From CAZZKJ01 sp964654695 (lineage in GTDB: Bacteria; Krumholzibacteriota; Krumholzibacteriia; WVZY01), in contig CAZZKJ010000016.1 in assembly GCA_964654695.1 (NCBI GenBank), forward strand, positions 1 through 48,379: a stretch of DNA of 48,379 bases. The letters are read 5' to 3'. Position numbers and translations under genes: made by a program. The notes beneath the pieces are model-generated. The model did no database searches. It saw only the letters and a program-made list of their open reading frames with translations, and was not told where the DNA came from. Positions 16,829-25,711 of this stretch are shown piece by piece. How positions within the stretch are numbered: position 1 is the first letter of the stretch; each line of letters opens with the position of its first letter.

Positions 16829-17344
16829 ATGGTGAAACCACCTGTTAACACCGTTGGTGAGTTGTTGAGAAAAGCTCGTGAGACGCAGCGTCTCTCTATC
16901 GACGATGCTCATAAAAACACCAAGATTTCCGTACACATCCTGAGCGCCCTGGAGCAGGATGATTTCGACTTGTTCGAGAGCGAAACATACTTGCGGGGCT
17001 TCCTTAAGAATTACGCGACTTTTCTGAAACTGGATATCGATTCCATAAATGGAACCCTTGACAGGCAACGCGGCCGCATTCCTTCAGGCAAGGAAACTTT
17101 ATGGGATATAGAGGAGACTTTGAGCGAGGAGAGGTTAAAATCTCCCAAAATCCTATCCCGCATTATAGTGCCTCTGCTGTTGATCATTATTTTGATTCTG
17201 TCGTTCCTGCTCATAAGACAATATAATGCCAATAAACAGCGGGATAGCGGCCGGCGGCATACGCTCAAAAGGAGGTCTGCCGCCGCATGCTCTCCCGTCG
17301 CCGGCTGCTTTTTCATATCCGGCTCGACCGATGAACACGTTTAG
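16829..17344 (+). CDS. RodZ-like HTH protein with single membrane segment
   Basis: The N-terminal 75 residues form a HTH_25 domain as in RodZ (VGELLRKARETQRLSIDD, ISVHILSALE, YLRGFLKNYATFLKLD). A single hydrophobic segment lies near residues 113-132 (IIVPLLLIIILIL). RodZ couples MreB to the envelope and has a periplasmic domain of 150 residues or more; here only about 35 residues follow the membrane segment, and these are Arg/Ser-rich with an unusual composition. The start is the ATG at 16829 with GGGGAG 6 bases upstream; an in-frame TTG at 16790 overlaps the valS stop and has no ribosome-binding site. The end overlaps uvrB by 14 bases. No mreB is in the window. Confidence 0.8.
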   Translation: MVKPPVNTVGELLRKARETQRLSIDDAHKNTKISVHILSALEQDDFDLFESETYLRGFLKNYATFLKLDIDSINGTLDRQRGRIPSGKETLWDIEETLSEERLKSPKILSRIIVPLLLIIILILSFLLIRQYNANKQRDSGRRHTLKRRSAAACSPVAGCFFISGSTDEHV

Positions 17345-19349
17345 GCTCGCATCAAATTACCGGCCGACGGGCGATCAGCCTGCGGCTATAGATGCGTGCT
17401 CCCGCGGACTGGATACAGAAAAAAAATTTCAGGTTCTGCTTGGAGTAACCGGATCGGGAAAAACCTTCACGATGGCGAATATAATAGCCGGCGCAAACCG
17501 CCCGGCTCTGGTGATATCACATAACAAGACTCTGGCGGCTCAACTTTACGGCGAATTCAAGGGGTATTTCCCCGAAAACGCCGTTGAGTACTTCGTCAGT
17601 TATTATGATTATTACCAGCCGGAAGCTTTCATTCCCAGTACCAATACATATATCGAAAAAGACGCATCGATAAACGAAGATATCGACCGTCTAAGACTCA
17701 GGGCCACAAGTTCGCTCATGACCCGCAGGGATGTTGTCGTGGTGGCCAGCGTGTCGTGCATTTACGGGCTGGGGTCACCCGAATTCTTTAATCAGATGAC
17801 TTTACAACTTGCCGTCGGAGACAAACCGGGCAGGGAGAATATTCTACGCAAGCTGATCGACATTCAGTATTCACGCAATGATACGGCTTTTGTTAGAGGC
17901 ACATTCCGAGTCCGGGGAGATTCCGTGGAGATTCGTCCGGCCTACGAGGAAGAGGCCATACGCATAGAGCTTTTCGGTGATGAAGTGGATAGGATAGCGG
18001 TTACGGATCCGCTGACAGGCAGGGTTAAAAGAACCTGCGATGTCGTGCGTCTGTTTCCCGCCAAGCATTTTGTGACTCCCGATTCGATTATAAAATCGGC
18101 TGTTAAAGGCATAAGGGCGGAACTAAAAAGCAGGCTTGCGCATCTCCAGGGCGAAGGAAGGCTTCTGGAAGCCCAGCGTCTAGAGTCCCGCACCCGTTAC
18201 GATATAGAAATGCTCGATGAAATGGGATATTGTGCCGGAATCGAGAACTATTCCAGATTTTTGTCGGGTCGAAAGCCGGGCGAACGGCCCGCCACGCTGA
18301 TAGATTATTTTCCGGATGATTTTCTGGCAATTATAGACGAGTCTCACGTAACCCTGCCGCAGCTGCGAGGAATGTATAACGGCGACCGCTCGCGCAAGAC
18401 CACCCTCGTGGAGCACGGCTTCAGGCTTCCTTCCGCTCTGGATAACCGACCCTTGAGATTCGACGAGTTTATCGGGCTGATGCCGCAGACCATTTTTGTC
18501 AGCGCCACTCCAGGCGAATACGAATTGGCGGCGGTCGACGGAGAAGTTGTCGAACAAATTATAAGACCGACGGGACTGGTCGATCCTGAAATAGTCGTTA
18601 AGCCTATAGAGAACCAGGTAGACGACCTCGTCGAAGAAATAAGAAATCGGGCCGCCGCAAAAGAAAGAGTGCTCGTTACTACGCTCACCAAGAAAATGGC
18701 CGAGGAGCTAACCGAATATCTTTCATCGATTAAAGTGCGCGTACGGTACCTGCACTCCGATATCGCGGCGCTCGACCGCGTGGAGATTCTTAGAGGCTTG
18801 AGACTCGGCGAATTCGATGTTCTTATCGGTATCAATCTGCTGAGGGAGGGTTTGGATCTTCCCGAAGTATCTTTAGTAGTTGTATGCGATGCAGATAAGG
18901 AGGGTTTCTTGAGAAGCGAAAAGAGCCTCATTCAAACAGCCGGCCGCGCGGCAAGGCATGTTTCCGGGCAGGTTGTCTTTTATGCAGGAACGATTACTGA
19001 TTCGATGAAAAAAGCAATCGATGAAACCAACCGAAGAAGAAAGCTTCAACTGGATTATAATACAAAGCACGGGATTGTTCCAAAAGGGATAATAAAAACC
19101 CTGGAAGAAGTAAGGTTGAGCACGTCGGTCGCCGATGCGCGGCGTTTTGAAGGAGCAGATATAATAATCGACGGCGCGATGGACCTCGAAAAGCTGGCTG
19201 TGACAATGGAAAGGGAAATGTTGAAAGAAGCGAGTGGATTGAATTTCGAAAAAGCAGCCAGCATCCGTGACCAGTTGGAAGAAGTACGCCTGCAGATCCT
19301 GACAATGCAAGAAAAAAAAACAAAAAGCAGGCAGAAACGTGGATCTTGA
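17331..19349 (+). CDS. uvrB: Excinuclease ABC subunit B
   Basis: UvrB is the damage-verification helicase of nucleotide excision repair; UvrA loads it and UvrC cuts. At 672 residues it is full length. Walker A GVTGSGKT lies at 38-45, the beta-hairpin region reads SYYDYYQPEAFIP, followed by VVASVSCIYGLGSP, DESHV (motif II), GINLLREGLDLPEVSLV (motif V), QTAGRAARH (motif VI) and a C-terminal UVR domain (NFEKAASIRDQLEEVR) that binds UvrC. The start is the ATG at 17331 (MNTFRLASNYRP); the open frame reaches back to 17226 but that stretch does not look like UvrB. It overlaps the RodZ-like gene by 14 bases. Neither uvrA nor uvrC is nearby. Confidence 0.97.
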   Translation: MNTFRLASNYRPTGDQPAAIDACSRGLDTEKKFQVLLGVTGSGKTFTMANIIAGANRPALVISHNKTLAAQLYGEFKGYFPENAVEYFVSYYDYYQPEAFIPSTNTYIEKDASINEDIDRLRLRATSSLMTRRDVVVVASVSCIYGLGSPEFFNQMTLQLAVGDKPGRENILRKLIDIQYSRNDTAFVRGTFRVRGDSVEIRPAYEEEAIRIELFGDEVDRIAVTDPLTGRVKRTCDVVRLFPAKHFVTPDSIIKSAVKGIRAELKSRLAHLQGEGRLLEAQRLESRTRYDIEMLDEMGYCAGIENYSRFLSGRKPGERPATLIDYFPDDFLAIIDESHVTLPQLRGMYNGDRSRKTTLVEHGFRLPSALDNRPLRFDEFIGLMPQTIFVSATPGEYELAAVDGEVVEQIIRPTGLVDPEIVVKPIENQVDDLVEEIRNRAAAKERVLVTTLTKKMAEELTEYLSSIKVRVRYLHSDIAALDRVEILRGLRLGEFDVLIGINLLREGLDLPEVSLVVVCDADKEGFLRSEKSLIQTAGRAARHVSGQVVFYAGTITDSMKKAIDETNRRRKLQLDYNTKHGIVPKGIIKTLEEVRLSTSVADARRFEGADIIIDGAMDLEKLAVTMEREMLKEASGLNFEKAASIRDQLEEVRLQILTMQEKKTKSRQKRGS

Positions 19350-19370
19350 ATCAAATTAAAAGGCAGGATC

Positions 19371-20243
19371 ATGGATGCTGCGGACGCACCGGAAAGGGAT
19401 TACGTAGAAAAGATTGTGCGTGAAGCTCTCAGAGAGGATGCCGCCGGAGCGGACGCTACCGCTCAAATTCTTGACGCCAAGCTCAGGATAAAAGCGGCGC
19501 TCGTGTCCCGTTCCGAAGGCATTATAGCAGGAGTCAATGTGGCCGGGGCTGTTTTCCTGGAAATGGATGATAGGATCAATTACAGGGTTTTGCTAGGCGA
19601 TGGACTGCGTGCCAAACGAGGTGATGCAGTCGCTCTCATTGAAGGCCCGGCCGGTAGTATTTTGAGCGCCGAGAGAACGGCGCTCAATTTTATACAAAGA
19701 ATGTCCGGTATTGCCACGCTGACCAGCATGTTCGTAAAAAAAATTTCCCGAAGCGGAGCGGCAATATTAGATACGAGAAAAACCACACCTCTTCTAAGGC
19801 AGTTGGAAAAATACGCGGTCCGAATAGGCGGAGGAGCCAATCACCGCGCGAATCTCCGAGAGATGGTAATGATAAAAGACAACCATATAGCTTCCGCGGG
19901 GGGAATCGAATCGGTGCTGCAAAAGCTGAAATCCAAAGTGTTCGCCGTACCGGTGGAGATAGAAGCAGGTTCGATCGGAGTTCTGGACAAAATACTCGAG
20001 CATCCCTTTGCCCGACTGATGCTGGACAATTTTTCCCCGGAAGAAACTCGATCGGCTGTAGAAATTATTCTGAAACACAGAAAGAAATATGGAAGGAAAG
20101 AGCCTGAAATCGAAGTATCCGGCGGAATAACTCTTAATAACATTGCTCTCTATGACATAAAGGGTGTCGATTATATATCCATAGGTGCGCTGACGCACTC
20201 GGCTCCCGCAATGGATTATTCGCTGGAGGTTCGCATTGATTGA
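19371..20243 (+). CDS. nadC: Nicotinate-nucleotide diphosphorylase (carboxylating)
   Basis: NadC converts quinolinate and PRPP to nicotinate mononucleotide in de novo NAD synthesis. All family blocks are present in 290 residues: ERTALNFIQRMSGIAT, DTRKTTPLLRQLEKYAV, GGANHRANL, MIKDNH, VEIEAGS, LMLDNFSPE, EVSGGIT and the closing GALTHSAPAMDYSLEV. The ATG at 19371 follows uvrB by 21 bases with a GGCAGGA-type ribosome-binding site. The stop overlaps birA by 8 bases, making a nadC-birA-coaX cofactor block. nadA and nadB are not in the window. Confidence 0.97.
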   Translation: MDAADAPERDYVEKIVREALREDAAGADATAQILDAKLRIKAALVSRSEGIIAGVNVAGAVFLEMDDRINYRVLLGDGLRAKRGDAVALIEGPAGSILSAERTALNFIQRMSGIATLTSMFVKKISRSGAAILDTRKTTPLLRQLEKYAVRIGGGANHRANLREMVMIKDNHIASAGGIESVLQKLKSKVFAVPVEIEAGSIGVLDKILEHPFARLMLDNFSPEETRSAVEIILKHRKKYGRKEPEIEVSGGITLNNIALYDIKGVDYISIGALTHSAPAMDYSLEVRID

Positions 20244-21039
20244 AGCCAGGGAACTGCTTCCGGCCGATATTAAGGCCTGTTTGCAAACCGGGATTTTGGC
20301 GCGCAGAATCTACTATCTGCCTCAAACGGTATCCGTCAATGATGTGGCCGCCGACCTGGCCCGCCGGGGGGAAAAAGAAGGAACGCTCGTAATTACCGAT
20401 TACCAAAGCGGCGGCAGGGGACGGCTGAGAAGGAAATGGTACAGTCCCGCGGGAAAAAATCTTCTTTTCGCCTTGATTCTCAGGCCTGCTGGCTTTACTT
20501 GGGGATCGCTTCTGACATTGTCCCTGGCCTTCTCGAATTCGATAGCCGAAGTATTGGAGAAAGCTCTCAAGGTTCCCGTGGGGGTAAAGTGGCCCAATGA
20601 TGTCTTCGCCGCAGGGGGGAAAATCTGCGGAATCCTTGCCGAGGGATCCATAAAAGGAGGCCGGGCGGCGTACGTCATTGTCGGAATCGGCATCAACGTT
20701 AATATGCGGGCTGGAGATCTTCCTGCAGATCTCAAGAGCAGAGCGGTTTCCTGTTTGATGATCAGGGGAGAGCCCATGCAGAGGAGGCTTCTGCTGGCAG
20801 CCGTCTTGGAGGAAGTAGAGACCGCTTATATGGAATTCAGCAGCTCCGGTTTCAAGTTCTGTATGGATGCTTACAACAGGAGGCTGATTCTCGCCGGTCG
20901 CAAAATTCGTTTTACGCACGAAGGGATGGATTATATAGCTGTTGTCCGAAGCGTACGCGAAGACGGTTCCCTCGAAGTCGGGCTAATCGATGGCGGCAGC
21001 ATGGTTCTTTATAATGAGGAAATATATGGAATCGATTAA
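20236..21039 (+). CDS. birA: Biotin--[acetyl-CoA-carboxylase] ligase (BirA, no DNA-binding domain)
   Basis: This 267-residue enzyme activates biotin with ATP and attaches it to biotin carboxyl carrier protein. Key motifs are SVNDVAADLA, TDYQSGGRGRLRRKW (biotinyl-AMP loop), VPVGVKWPNDVF and GGKICGILAE, followed by the C-terminal SH3-like domain. The N-terminal winged helix of E. coli BirA is missing, so it is a group I ligase and not a repressor. The start is TTG at 20236 with GGAGG 6 bases upstream, inside the end of nadC. The accA gene for the carboxylase that it serves is also in this window at 40888. The end overlaps coaX by 14 bases. Confidence 0.95.
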   Translation: MIEARELLPADIKACLQTGILARRIYYLPQTVSVNDVAADLARRGEKEGTLVITDYQSGGRGRLRRKWYSPAGKNLLFALILRPAGFTWGSLLTLSLAFSNSIAEVLEKALKVPVGVKWPNDVFAAGGKICGILAEGSIKGGRAAYVIVGIGINVNMRAGDLPADLKSRAVSCLMIRGEPMQRRLLLAAVLEEVETAYMEFSSSGFKFCMDAYNRRLILAGRKIRFTHEGMDYIAVVRSVREDGSLEVGLIDGGSMVLYNEEIYGID

Positions 21040-21805
21040 TACGAAGCTCCCGCCGATTTGTGTGGATATCGGTAATACGCGCGTTAGCATAGCTCGAAGC
21101 GGGAAGAAAGAACCGGAAATCGTGCAGTCGCTTTCTACGACCTCTATTCTTGCAAAAGGGAAAATCGTTTTCACCAGGCAGGCCCGGCGGGCATGCCGAC
21201 TTTCATATGGGGCCGTGCTGGTATCCGTAGTTCCGGATGCGGTCCCGATTCTGAAGCGCTCCTGTGAGGAATTAATCGAAGGACCGATCCTCGAGATCAC
21301 CAGCAGACTGCAGCTGCCCTTTAGCATCAAATCGAAAAACCCCGAGGGATTGGGAGCGGACAGGCTCTGCACCGCTGCGGGAGCGGTGGCTCGCAGAAAA
21401 AGTGTAATCGTTATTGATATCGGATCGGCCATAACCGTCGATATGGTTGTCGACCACATCTTCATGGGCGGGGTAATAATGGTTGGCCCCGATATGGCTT
21501 TAAAAGCTCTGGGCTCATATGCTGCGCGGCTGCCGAACCTGAAAGCATCAACCCATCGCGATGTCTTCTTGCATACGTGCATAAATACGTCTTCATCAAT
21601 GATTCTTGGCAGCGGACTTACTGCAGTCGGATCGATAAAAGAAGCGGTTCGCCTGCTGCAGCATCGATTCGATGCCAGACCCGTCAAAGTAATAACAGGC
21701 GGCGCAGCCGCGGGAATGATAAATAAACTCCCTTCTTCATGGGTATACAGCCCCAACTTGATTTTCGAAGGCATGCTCCGGATATGGGAATCCAACAGTT
21801 ACTGA
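21026..21805 (+). CDS. coaX: Type III pantothenate kinase
   Basis: CoaX phosphorylates pantothenate, the first step of CoA synthesis. It is an ASKHA-fold enzyme; the phosphate-1 motif is VDIGNTRVS at the start, followed by GLGADRLCTAAGAV, the phosphate-2 motif VIDIGSAITVDMV (usually with GTA-T, here GSAIT), GPDMALKALGSYAARLP and a closing VITGGAAAG. The ATG at 21026 has TGAGGA 6 bases upstream; a longer in-frame start at 20990 would lie deep in birA. The protein is 259 residues, normal for the family. Together with panB and panC further down, most early CoA steps are encoded here. Confidence 0.93.
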   Translation: MESINTKLPPICVDIGNTRVSIARSGKKEPEIVQSLSTTSILAKGKIVFTRQARRACRLSYGAVLVSVVPDAVPILKRSCEELIEGPILEITSRLQLPFSIKSKNPEGLGADRLCTAAGAVARRKSVIVIDIGSAITVDMVVDHIFMGGVIMVGPDMALKALGSYAARLPNLKASTHRDVFLHTCINTSSSMILGSGLTAVGSIKEAVRLLQHRFDARPVKVITGGAAAGMINKLPSSWVYSPNLIFEGMLRIWESNSY

Positions 21806-21861
21806 CGGTAACCTCCCTGAAATCAATAACTTAAAATAATTACCCTGCTGAAAGATTTTTC

Positions 21862-21890
21862 TTGCCCAAAAAACAGATTGGGAGTATATT
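21862..21890 (+). promoter_or_regulatory. Sigma-70 promoter of groESL
   Basis: TTGCCC (21862-21867), 17-base spacer, TATATT (21885-21890). Transcription should begin near 21897, immediately before the CIRCE element, as in other HrcA-controlled groE operons. Confidence 0.75.
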
Positions 21891-21899
21891 CTTTTCGAT

Positions 21900-21926
21900 T
21901 TAGCAGTCGGGCATCTAGAGTGCTAA
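21900..21926. promoter_or_regulatory. CIRCE operator (HrcA binding site)
   Basis: TTAGCAGTC-N9-GAGTGCTAA matches the CIRCE consensus TTAGCACTC-N9-GAGTGCTAA with one change in the left arm (C to G at 21906). It overlaps the expected groE transcription start, so HrcA should repress the operon and release it on heat shock. hrcA itself is not in the window. Confidence 0.93.
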
Positions 21927-21960
21927 TATTGTTTCAAAAAAACTGGAAGGAGGTAAGAGT

Positions 21961-22245
21961 ATGAAAGTTAACCCTTTATCTGATCGAGTATTGGTGCGGC
22001 CGATTGATCCTCCCGAGGTCAAGAAAGGCGGAATTATTATTCCCGATACGGCAAAGGAAAAACCGCAGGAAGGTGAAGTAATTGCGGTAGGAAAAGGCCG
22101 TCTGACCGATGCCGGTGAAAGAGTTACGCCGGAAGTCAAAAAGGGAGACAAGGTACTTTTCAGAAAATACGCCGGAACGGAAATCAACATTCTGGATGAA
22201 AACTACCTGATACTTAATGAATCGGAGATTTTGGCAAAAGTATAA
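21961..22245 (+). CDS. groES: Co-chaperonin GroES
   Basis: This 94-residue cap of the GroEL folding chamber opens with PLSDRVLVRP, followed by the mobile loop KKGGIIIPDTAKEKPQ, GEVIAVGKG and KKGDKVLFRKYAG, all canonical. AAGGAGG lies 9 bases before the ATG. It is the first gene of a two-gene operon, 16 bases before groEL, under the CIRCE-controlled promoter. Confidence 0.98.
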   Translation: MKVNPLSDRVLVRPIDPPEVKKGGIIIPDTAKEKPQEGEVIAVGKGRLTDAGERVTPEVKKGDKVLFRKYAGTEINILDENYLILNESEILAKV

Positions 22246-22261
22246 GTGAGGAGGAATCGAA

Positions 22262-23890
22262 ATGGCCAAACTAATCATTTATGAGGCCGAAGCCAGGGAG
22301 CATCTAAAAGCAGGTGTAGATAAACTGGCCAATGCCGTGAAGATTACTCTGGGGCCCAAGGGCCGAAATGTTATTCTTGATAAGAAATTCGGAAGCCCGA
22401 CAATAACCAATGACGGAGTTACGATCGCCAAAGAGATCGAACTTGAAGATCCGTATGAGAACCTCGGTGCGCAAATGGTCAAGGAAGTTGCAACCAAGAC
22501 CCAGGATGTCGCGGGTGATGGAACCACGACTGCAACCATCCTTGCCCAATCGATCATTCACCAGGGCCTTAAGAATGTAACGGCGGGCGCCAATCCCATG
22601 GAGCTTAAGCGCGGTATCCAAAAAGCTGTTGATGCGGTGGTTACGGAGATTAGGAAAAGCAGTAAGCAGATCAAAAACCGCGATGAGATAAGCAACGTTG
22701 CAACGATCAGCGCCAACAATGATCAGGAGATCGGAAACCTGATCGCAGAAGCCATGGAAAAAGTAGGCAAAGACGGCGTAATTACAGTAGAAGAGGCCAA
22801 GAGCATGGAGACTTCGCTGGAAGTCGTCGAAGGTATGCAGTTTGACAGGGGATACCTGTCTCCGTATATGGTTACGGATGCAGAACGCATGGAGTGCGTT
22901 TTCGAGGATGCATTGATACTCATCTACGACAAGAAGATCAGTTCCATGAAGGATCTTCTTCCTATTCTCGAAAAAGTAGCCCAGCTGTCCAAGCCTCTCG
23001 TTATCATAGCCGAAGACGTCGAGGGAGAAGCCCTGGCTACCCTGGTTGTGAACAAGCTTCGCGGAACCCTGCAGTGTGTAGCAGTCAAGGCTCCGGGTTT
23101 TGGAGACCGGCGTAAAGCCATGCTCGAAGATATAGCAATCCTTACCGGCGGCCGGGTCATCAGCGAGGATGCAGGTTTCAAACTGGAGAACAGCACGGTT
23201 ACCGATCTCGGCAAGGCCAAGAGAATAACTATCAACAAGGAAGATACTACTATCGTCGAGGGCGCCGGTAAAGCGGCCGACATCAAAGGCCGAATAAACC
23301 AGATCAAGATCCAGATTGATGATACGACTTCCGAATATGATAAGGAAAAACTCCAGGAACGGCTGGCCAAGATGGCCGGGGGCGTTGCCGTTATCAATGT
23401 CGGTGCTGCTACCGAAGTCGAAATGAAAGAGAAGAAAGCCCGGGTTGAAGATGCCCTGGCCGCAACCAGGGCAGCAGTCGAAGAAGGCGTTGTACCGGGA
23501 GGAGGCATTACGCTTCTTCGTTCTCGTAAAATCTTGAGTAAATTGGCTCTCGAAGGCGATGAAAAAGTCGGGCTAGAGATTGTGGCCCGGTCTTTAGAAG
23601 AGCCTGTCCGCCAGATAGCTTGCAATTCGGGTTCCGAAGGTTCTCTGATTGTAGAGCATATTATCAATAGCCCGGCGGGAATCGGTTACAATGCTTCTAA
23701 CGGCGAGTACATGGATATGGCCAAGGCCGGCATCGTGGACCCAACCAAGGTAGCGCGATCAGCCCTGCAAAATGCTGCCAGCGTAGCCGGACTGCTTCTT
23801 ACGACGGAAGCCGTAATAACCGACAAACCGGAAGAAGAGAAAGCTCCAAATCCTCCCGTTGGAGGTCCGGGTATGGGCGGTATGTATTAG
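22262..23890 (+). CDS. groEL: Chaperonin GroEL
   Basis: This 542-residue chaperonin forms the double ring that folds proteins with ATP and GroES. It shows ITLGPKGRNV near the start, GDGTTTAT (ATP binding and catalysis), the apical domain with LATLVVNKLRG and VKAPGFGDRRK, VVPGGG, and the C-terminal GGPGMGGMY repeat tail. GAGGAGG precedes the ATG. It is a single complete copy with no unusual feature. Large antisense frames across it (for example 22924-23667) are shadows caused by codon bias. Confidence 0.98.
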   Translation: MAKLIIYEAEAREHLKAGVDKLANAVKITLGPKGRNVILDKKFGSPTITNDGVTIAKEIELEDPYENLGAQMVKEVATKTQDVAGDGTTTATILAQSIIHQGLKNVTAGANPMELKRGIQKAVDAVVTEIRKSSKQIKNRDEISNVATISANNDQEIGNLIAEAMEKVGKDGVITVEEAKSMETSLEVVEGMQFDRGYLSPYMVTDAERMECVFEDALILIYDKKISSMKDLLPILEKVAQLSKPLVIIAEDVEGEALATLVVNKLRGTLQCVAVKAPGFGDRRKAMLEDIAILTGGRVISEDAGFKLENSTVTDLGKAKRITINKEDTTIVEGAGKAADIKGRINQIKIQIDDTTSEYDKEKLQERLAKMAGGVAVINVGAATEVEMKEKKARVEDALAATRAAVEEGVVPGGGITLLRSRKILSKLALEGDEKVGLEIVARSLEEPVRQIACNSGSEGSLIVEHIINSPAGIGYNASNGEYMDMAKAGIVDPTKVARSALQNAASVAGLLLTTEAVITDKPEEEKAPNPPVGGPGMGGMY

Positions 23891-23926
23891 ACGCCGTATC
23901 AAACGGCAAACAGAAAAAAACCGTAT

Positions 23927-23966
23927 ACGCGCTGTCTGCAGTTTTGCAGGCAGCGCGTTTTTATTT
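23927..23966 (+). terminator. Intrinsic terminator of groESL
   Basis: A 14-bp stem, ACGCGCTGTCTGCA (23927-23940) with TGCAGGCAGCGCGT (23945-23958) including one G-T pair, has a four-base loop and runs into TTTTTATTT. It lies 37 bases after the groEL stop. A small GCCGT/ACGGC hairpin sits between the stop codon and this terminator. Confidence 0.92.
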
Positions 23967-23987
23967 CCCTAAAAGAAAATACAATCA

Positions 23988-24029
23988 CCTGCGTAGCAAG
24001 AAATAGCTTGCCTTAAGACTTTGCGCAGG
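23988..24029 (+). other. Nested inverted repeat between groEL and the lipoprotein gene
   Basis: An outer pair CCTGCG (23988-23993)/CGCAGG (24024-24029) encloses an inner hairpin GCAAG-AAATAG-CTTGC (23996-24011). It starts about 20 bases after the groESL terminator and 75 bases before the next start codon. No known RNA family is recognised; it may be a leader structure of the lipoprotein gene or a small RNA. Confidence 0.35.
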
Positions 24030-24102
24030 ATATGCTTCGAATAATCCCACAACTGCTTGAATAGTTCATCGCGAAATTTTCTAAAAGAGTTGGGGGCTCG
24101 CC

Positions 24103-25704
24103 ATGCAAGTTCCTGTCGAGTTTAAGAAACCGCTTCAGCCTATTCTTCTGGCAGCATTAATGTTTTTTTACTCCTGGACGGGATGCGGCGATACTCCGAC
24201 GGAAACATCTGAACAATCGACAAATATTAATATAGAAGCTTTGATCATCCGGCCCAAAGCGCCCGCTCCCGGGGATTCCGTATTTCTTACGGCGATTGTT
24301 ACCGGCAGTTCATCCCGAGCAGGCGAGATCCCGACACTTACCTGGCGTGTAAACAACGCCGTCCTGGATGTTCCTGATAATGCTCATGTCGTCTGGATCG
24401 TGCCGGACACTTCGAAAATTTATGAAATAAGCATCACCGCTGCTACGAGCTCATCTACCGCACAGCGTACTAAAAAAATATTTGCTACCAATAACATTGC
24501 TCTGATTTCCCAGGATGCGGGCGAAATATGGGTCGCACCAGGGGATACAAGCTTTTATTATCTCAAATCTTCGATTGTGCCGGACGATATAGCCTTCTCC
24601 GGATTTTCTCTCTGGATGTATTCGGCCGGAAACTCAATATCTTTATCCGATGCGCACCCCGGATTGGATTATGAATTCGCTTCTGATGTTTCTTTTGCCG
24701 TCCATTCGGCCGAGATGAACAATAAAACCGCAACCTCGAATCCGGTGAATCTATTCTTTAATGAATTACCGTTCGGCGGGGAATCACAGCTGACTCACGA
24801 CGGCGCTGCTGTTTTCAATGGTCGAAAAGACCGCTATACGAATCCATCGATTTCGCCGGATGGAACTCTCATCGCTTTCCAGGGATTAAATGCAGATACT
24901 AAAATGCCTGATCAAGGTGCTGTTGATACTTTCGATATTTATGTTAAAGAGAAAGCAAGCGGCATTCGGCGCAGGATAACCAGCCGCGGCAAGAATTTTT
25001 ATCCATCATTTTCAAGCGACGGCGCGTATCTCGCCTTCGTTTCCGACGGCGGAAGCCTGTTAGGCTGGGAGATTTTCGCATTTCCGGTATCGGCCGGTAT
25101 GGTCGATACATCGGCTGCGGCTTTAGTTCAACTTACCAATACCGGAGGATTGATTACATCATCCCTTCCTCCCGGTAAACCAAAAAGCGCATGGAATCCA
25201 AACCAGGGAACTCCCGTCCTGGCGCTGGTTGGAGCGGACGGTAAGCTGCGCATGATCGACACCGGCGGCGCCGATGGTACGGTCCGGGGGATTTCCGGCG
25301 GCATAGAGGATTTGATATGGTACCATGACGGGACATCACTGGCGGTGTCCACCGGATCGGCTATTTATATCGCCGGTTTGGACCGGTCCGCATCTCTTAT
25401 TAAGAGTTTCGACAAGGACGATATGGTAACGGATATGGCATGGTCCGATGATAAGAAGTTCATGTTGTACCGAATTACCAGGGGTGCTGATTCATGGTAT
25501 GAAGTTATGGATTTATCCGGCACGTTCGGTTGGGACTCGCCGATTGCTGTTTCGAACAGGTTCAGAGCGCAGAACGGCAGCATATATCGCTCGGTTATTT
25601 CAATCCGGCCCAGATGGGTCACAGCTGCGAGGGTTTTATCGCCGGTATTCGAATTTTCCACACCCGGAATAATTCAAATGGATCTCTCGGGGCTTTATAA
25701 GTGA
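24103..25704 (+). CDS. Putative lipoprotein with Ig-like and TolB-type propeller domains
   Basis: This 533-residue protein starts with a hydrophobic signal ending in SWTGCGDT, a probable lipobox with Cys at residue 28, so it should be anchored to a membrane as a lipoprotein. Residues about 45-125 look like an Ig/PKD-type beta domain. From about residue 230 there are TolB/WD40-like blades with the PD40 signature, NPSISPDGTLIAFQG and YPSFSSDGAYLAFVSDGG, and a weaker third at MAWSDDKKFMLYR. Such propellers often bind proteins in the periplasm or at the surface. It ends 7 bases before the aminotransferase gene. The function is unknown. Confidence 0.75.
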   Translation: MQVPVEFKKPLQPILLAALMFFYSWTGCGDTPTETSEQSTNINIEALIIRPKAPAPGDSVFLTAIVTGSSSRAGEIPTLTWRVNNAVLDVPDNAHVVWIVPDTSKIYEISITAATSSSTAQRTKKIFATNNIALISQDAGEIWVAPGDTSFYYLKSSIVPDDIAFSGFSLWMYSAGNSISLSDAHPGLDYEFASDVSFAVHSAEMNNKTATSNPVNLFFNELPFGGESQLTHDGAAVFNGRKDRYTNPSISPDGTLIAFQGLNADTKMPDQGAVDTFDIYVKEKASGIRRRITSRGKNFYPSFSSDGAYLAFVSDGGSLLGWEIFAFPVSAGMVDTSAAALVQLTNTGGLITSSLPPGKPKSAWNPNQGTPVLALVGADGKLRMIDTGGADGTVRGISGGIEDLIWYHDGTSLAVSTGSAIYIAGLDRSASLIKSFDKDDMVTDMAWSDDKKFMLYRITRGADSWYEVMDLSGTFGWDSPIAVSNRFRAQNGSIYRSVISIRPRWVTAARVLSPVFEFSTPGIIQMDLSGLYK

Positions 25705-25711
25705 TACATAA

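Noticed and set aside
17226..17330. In-frame upstream extension of uvrB
   Set aside because: The 35 residues do not resemble UvrB, whose conserved start aligns with the ATG at 17331.
20983..21795. A 270-codon antisense frame covering coaX
   Set aside because: CoaX motifs on the plus strand and overlap coupling with birA explain the region; the antisense protein has no recognisable domain.
22924..23667. A 247-codon antisense frame in groEL
   Set aside because: It is a Ser/Arg-rich shadow created by the codon pattern of a very well conserved gene; no ribosome-binding site.
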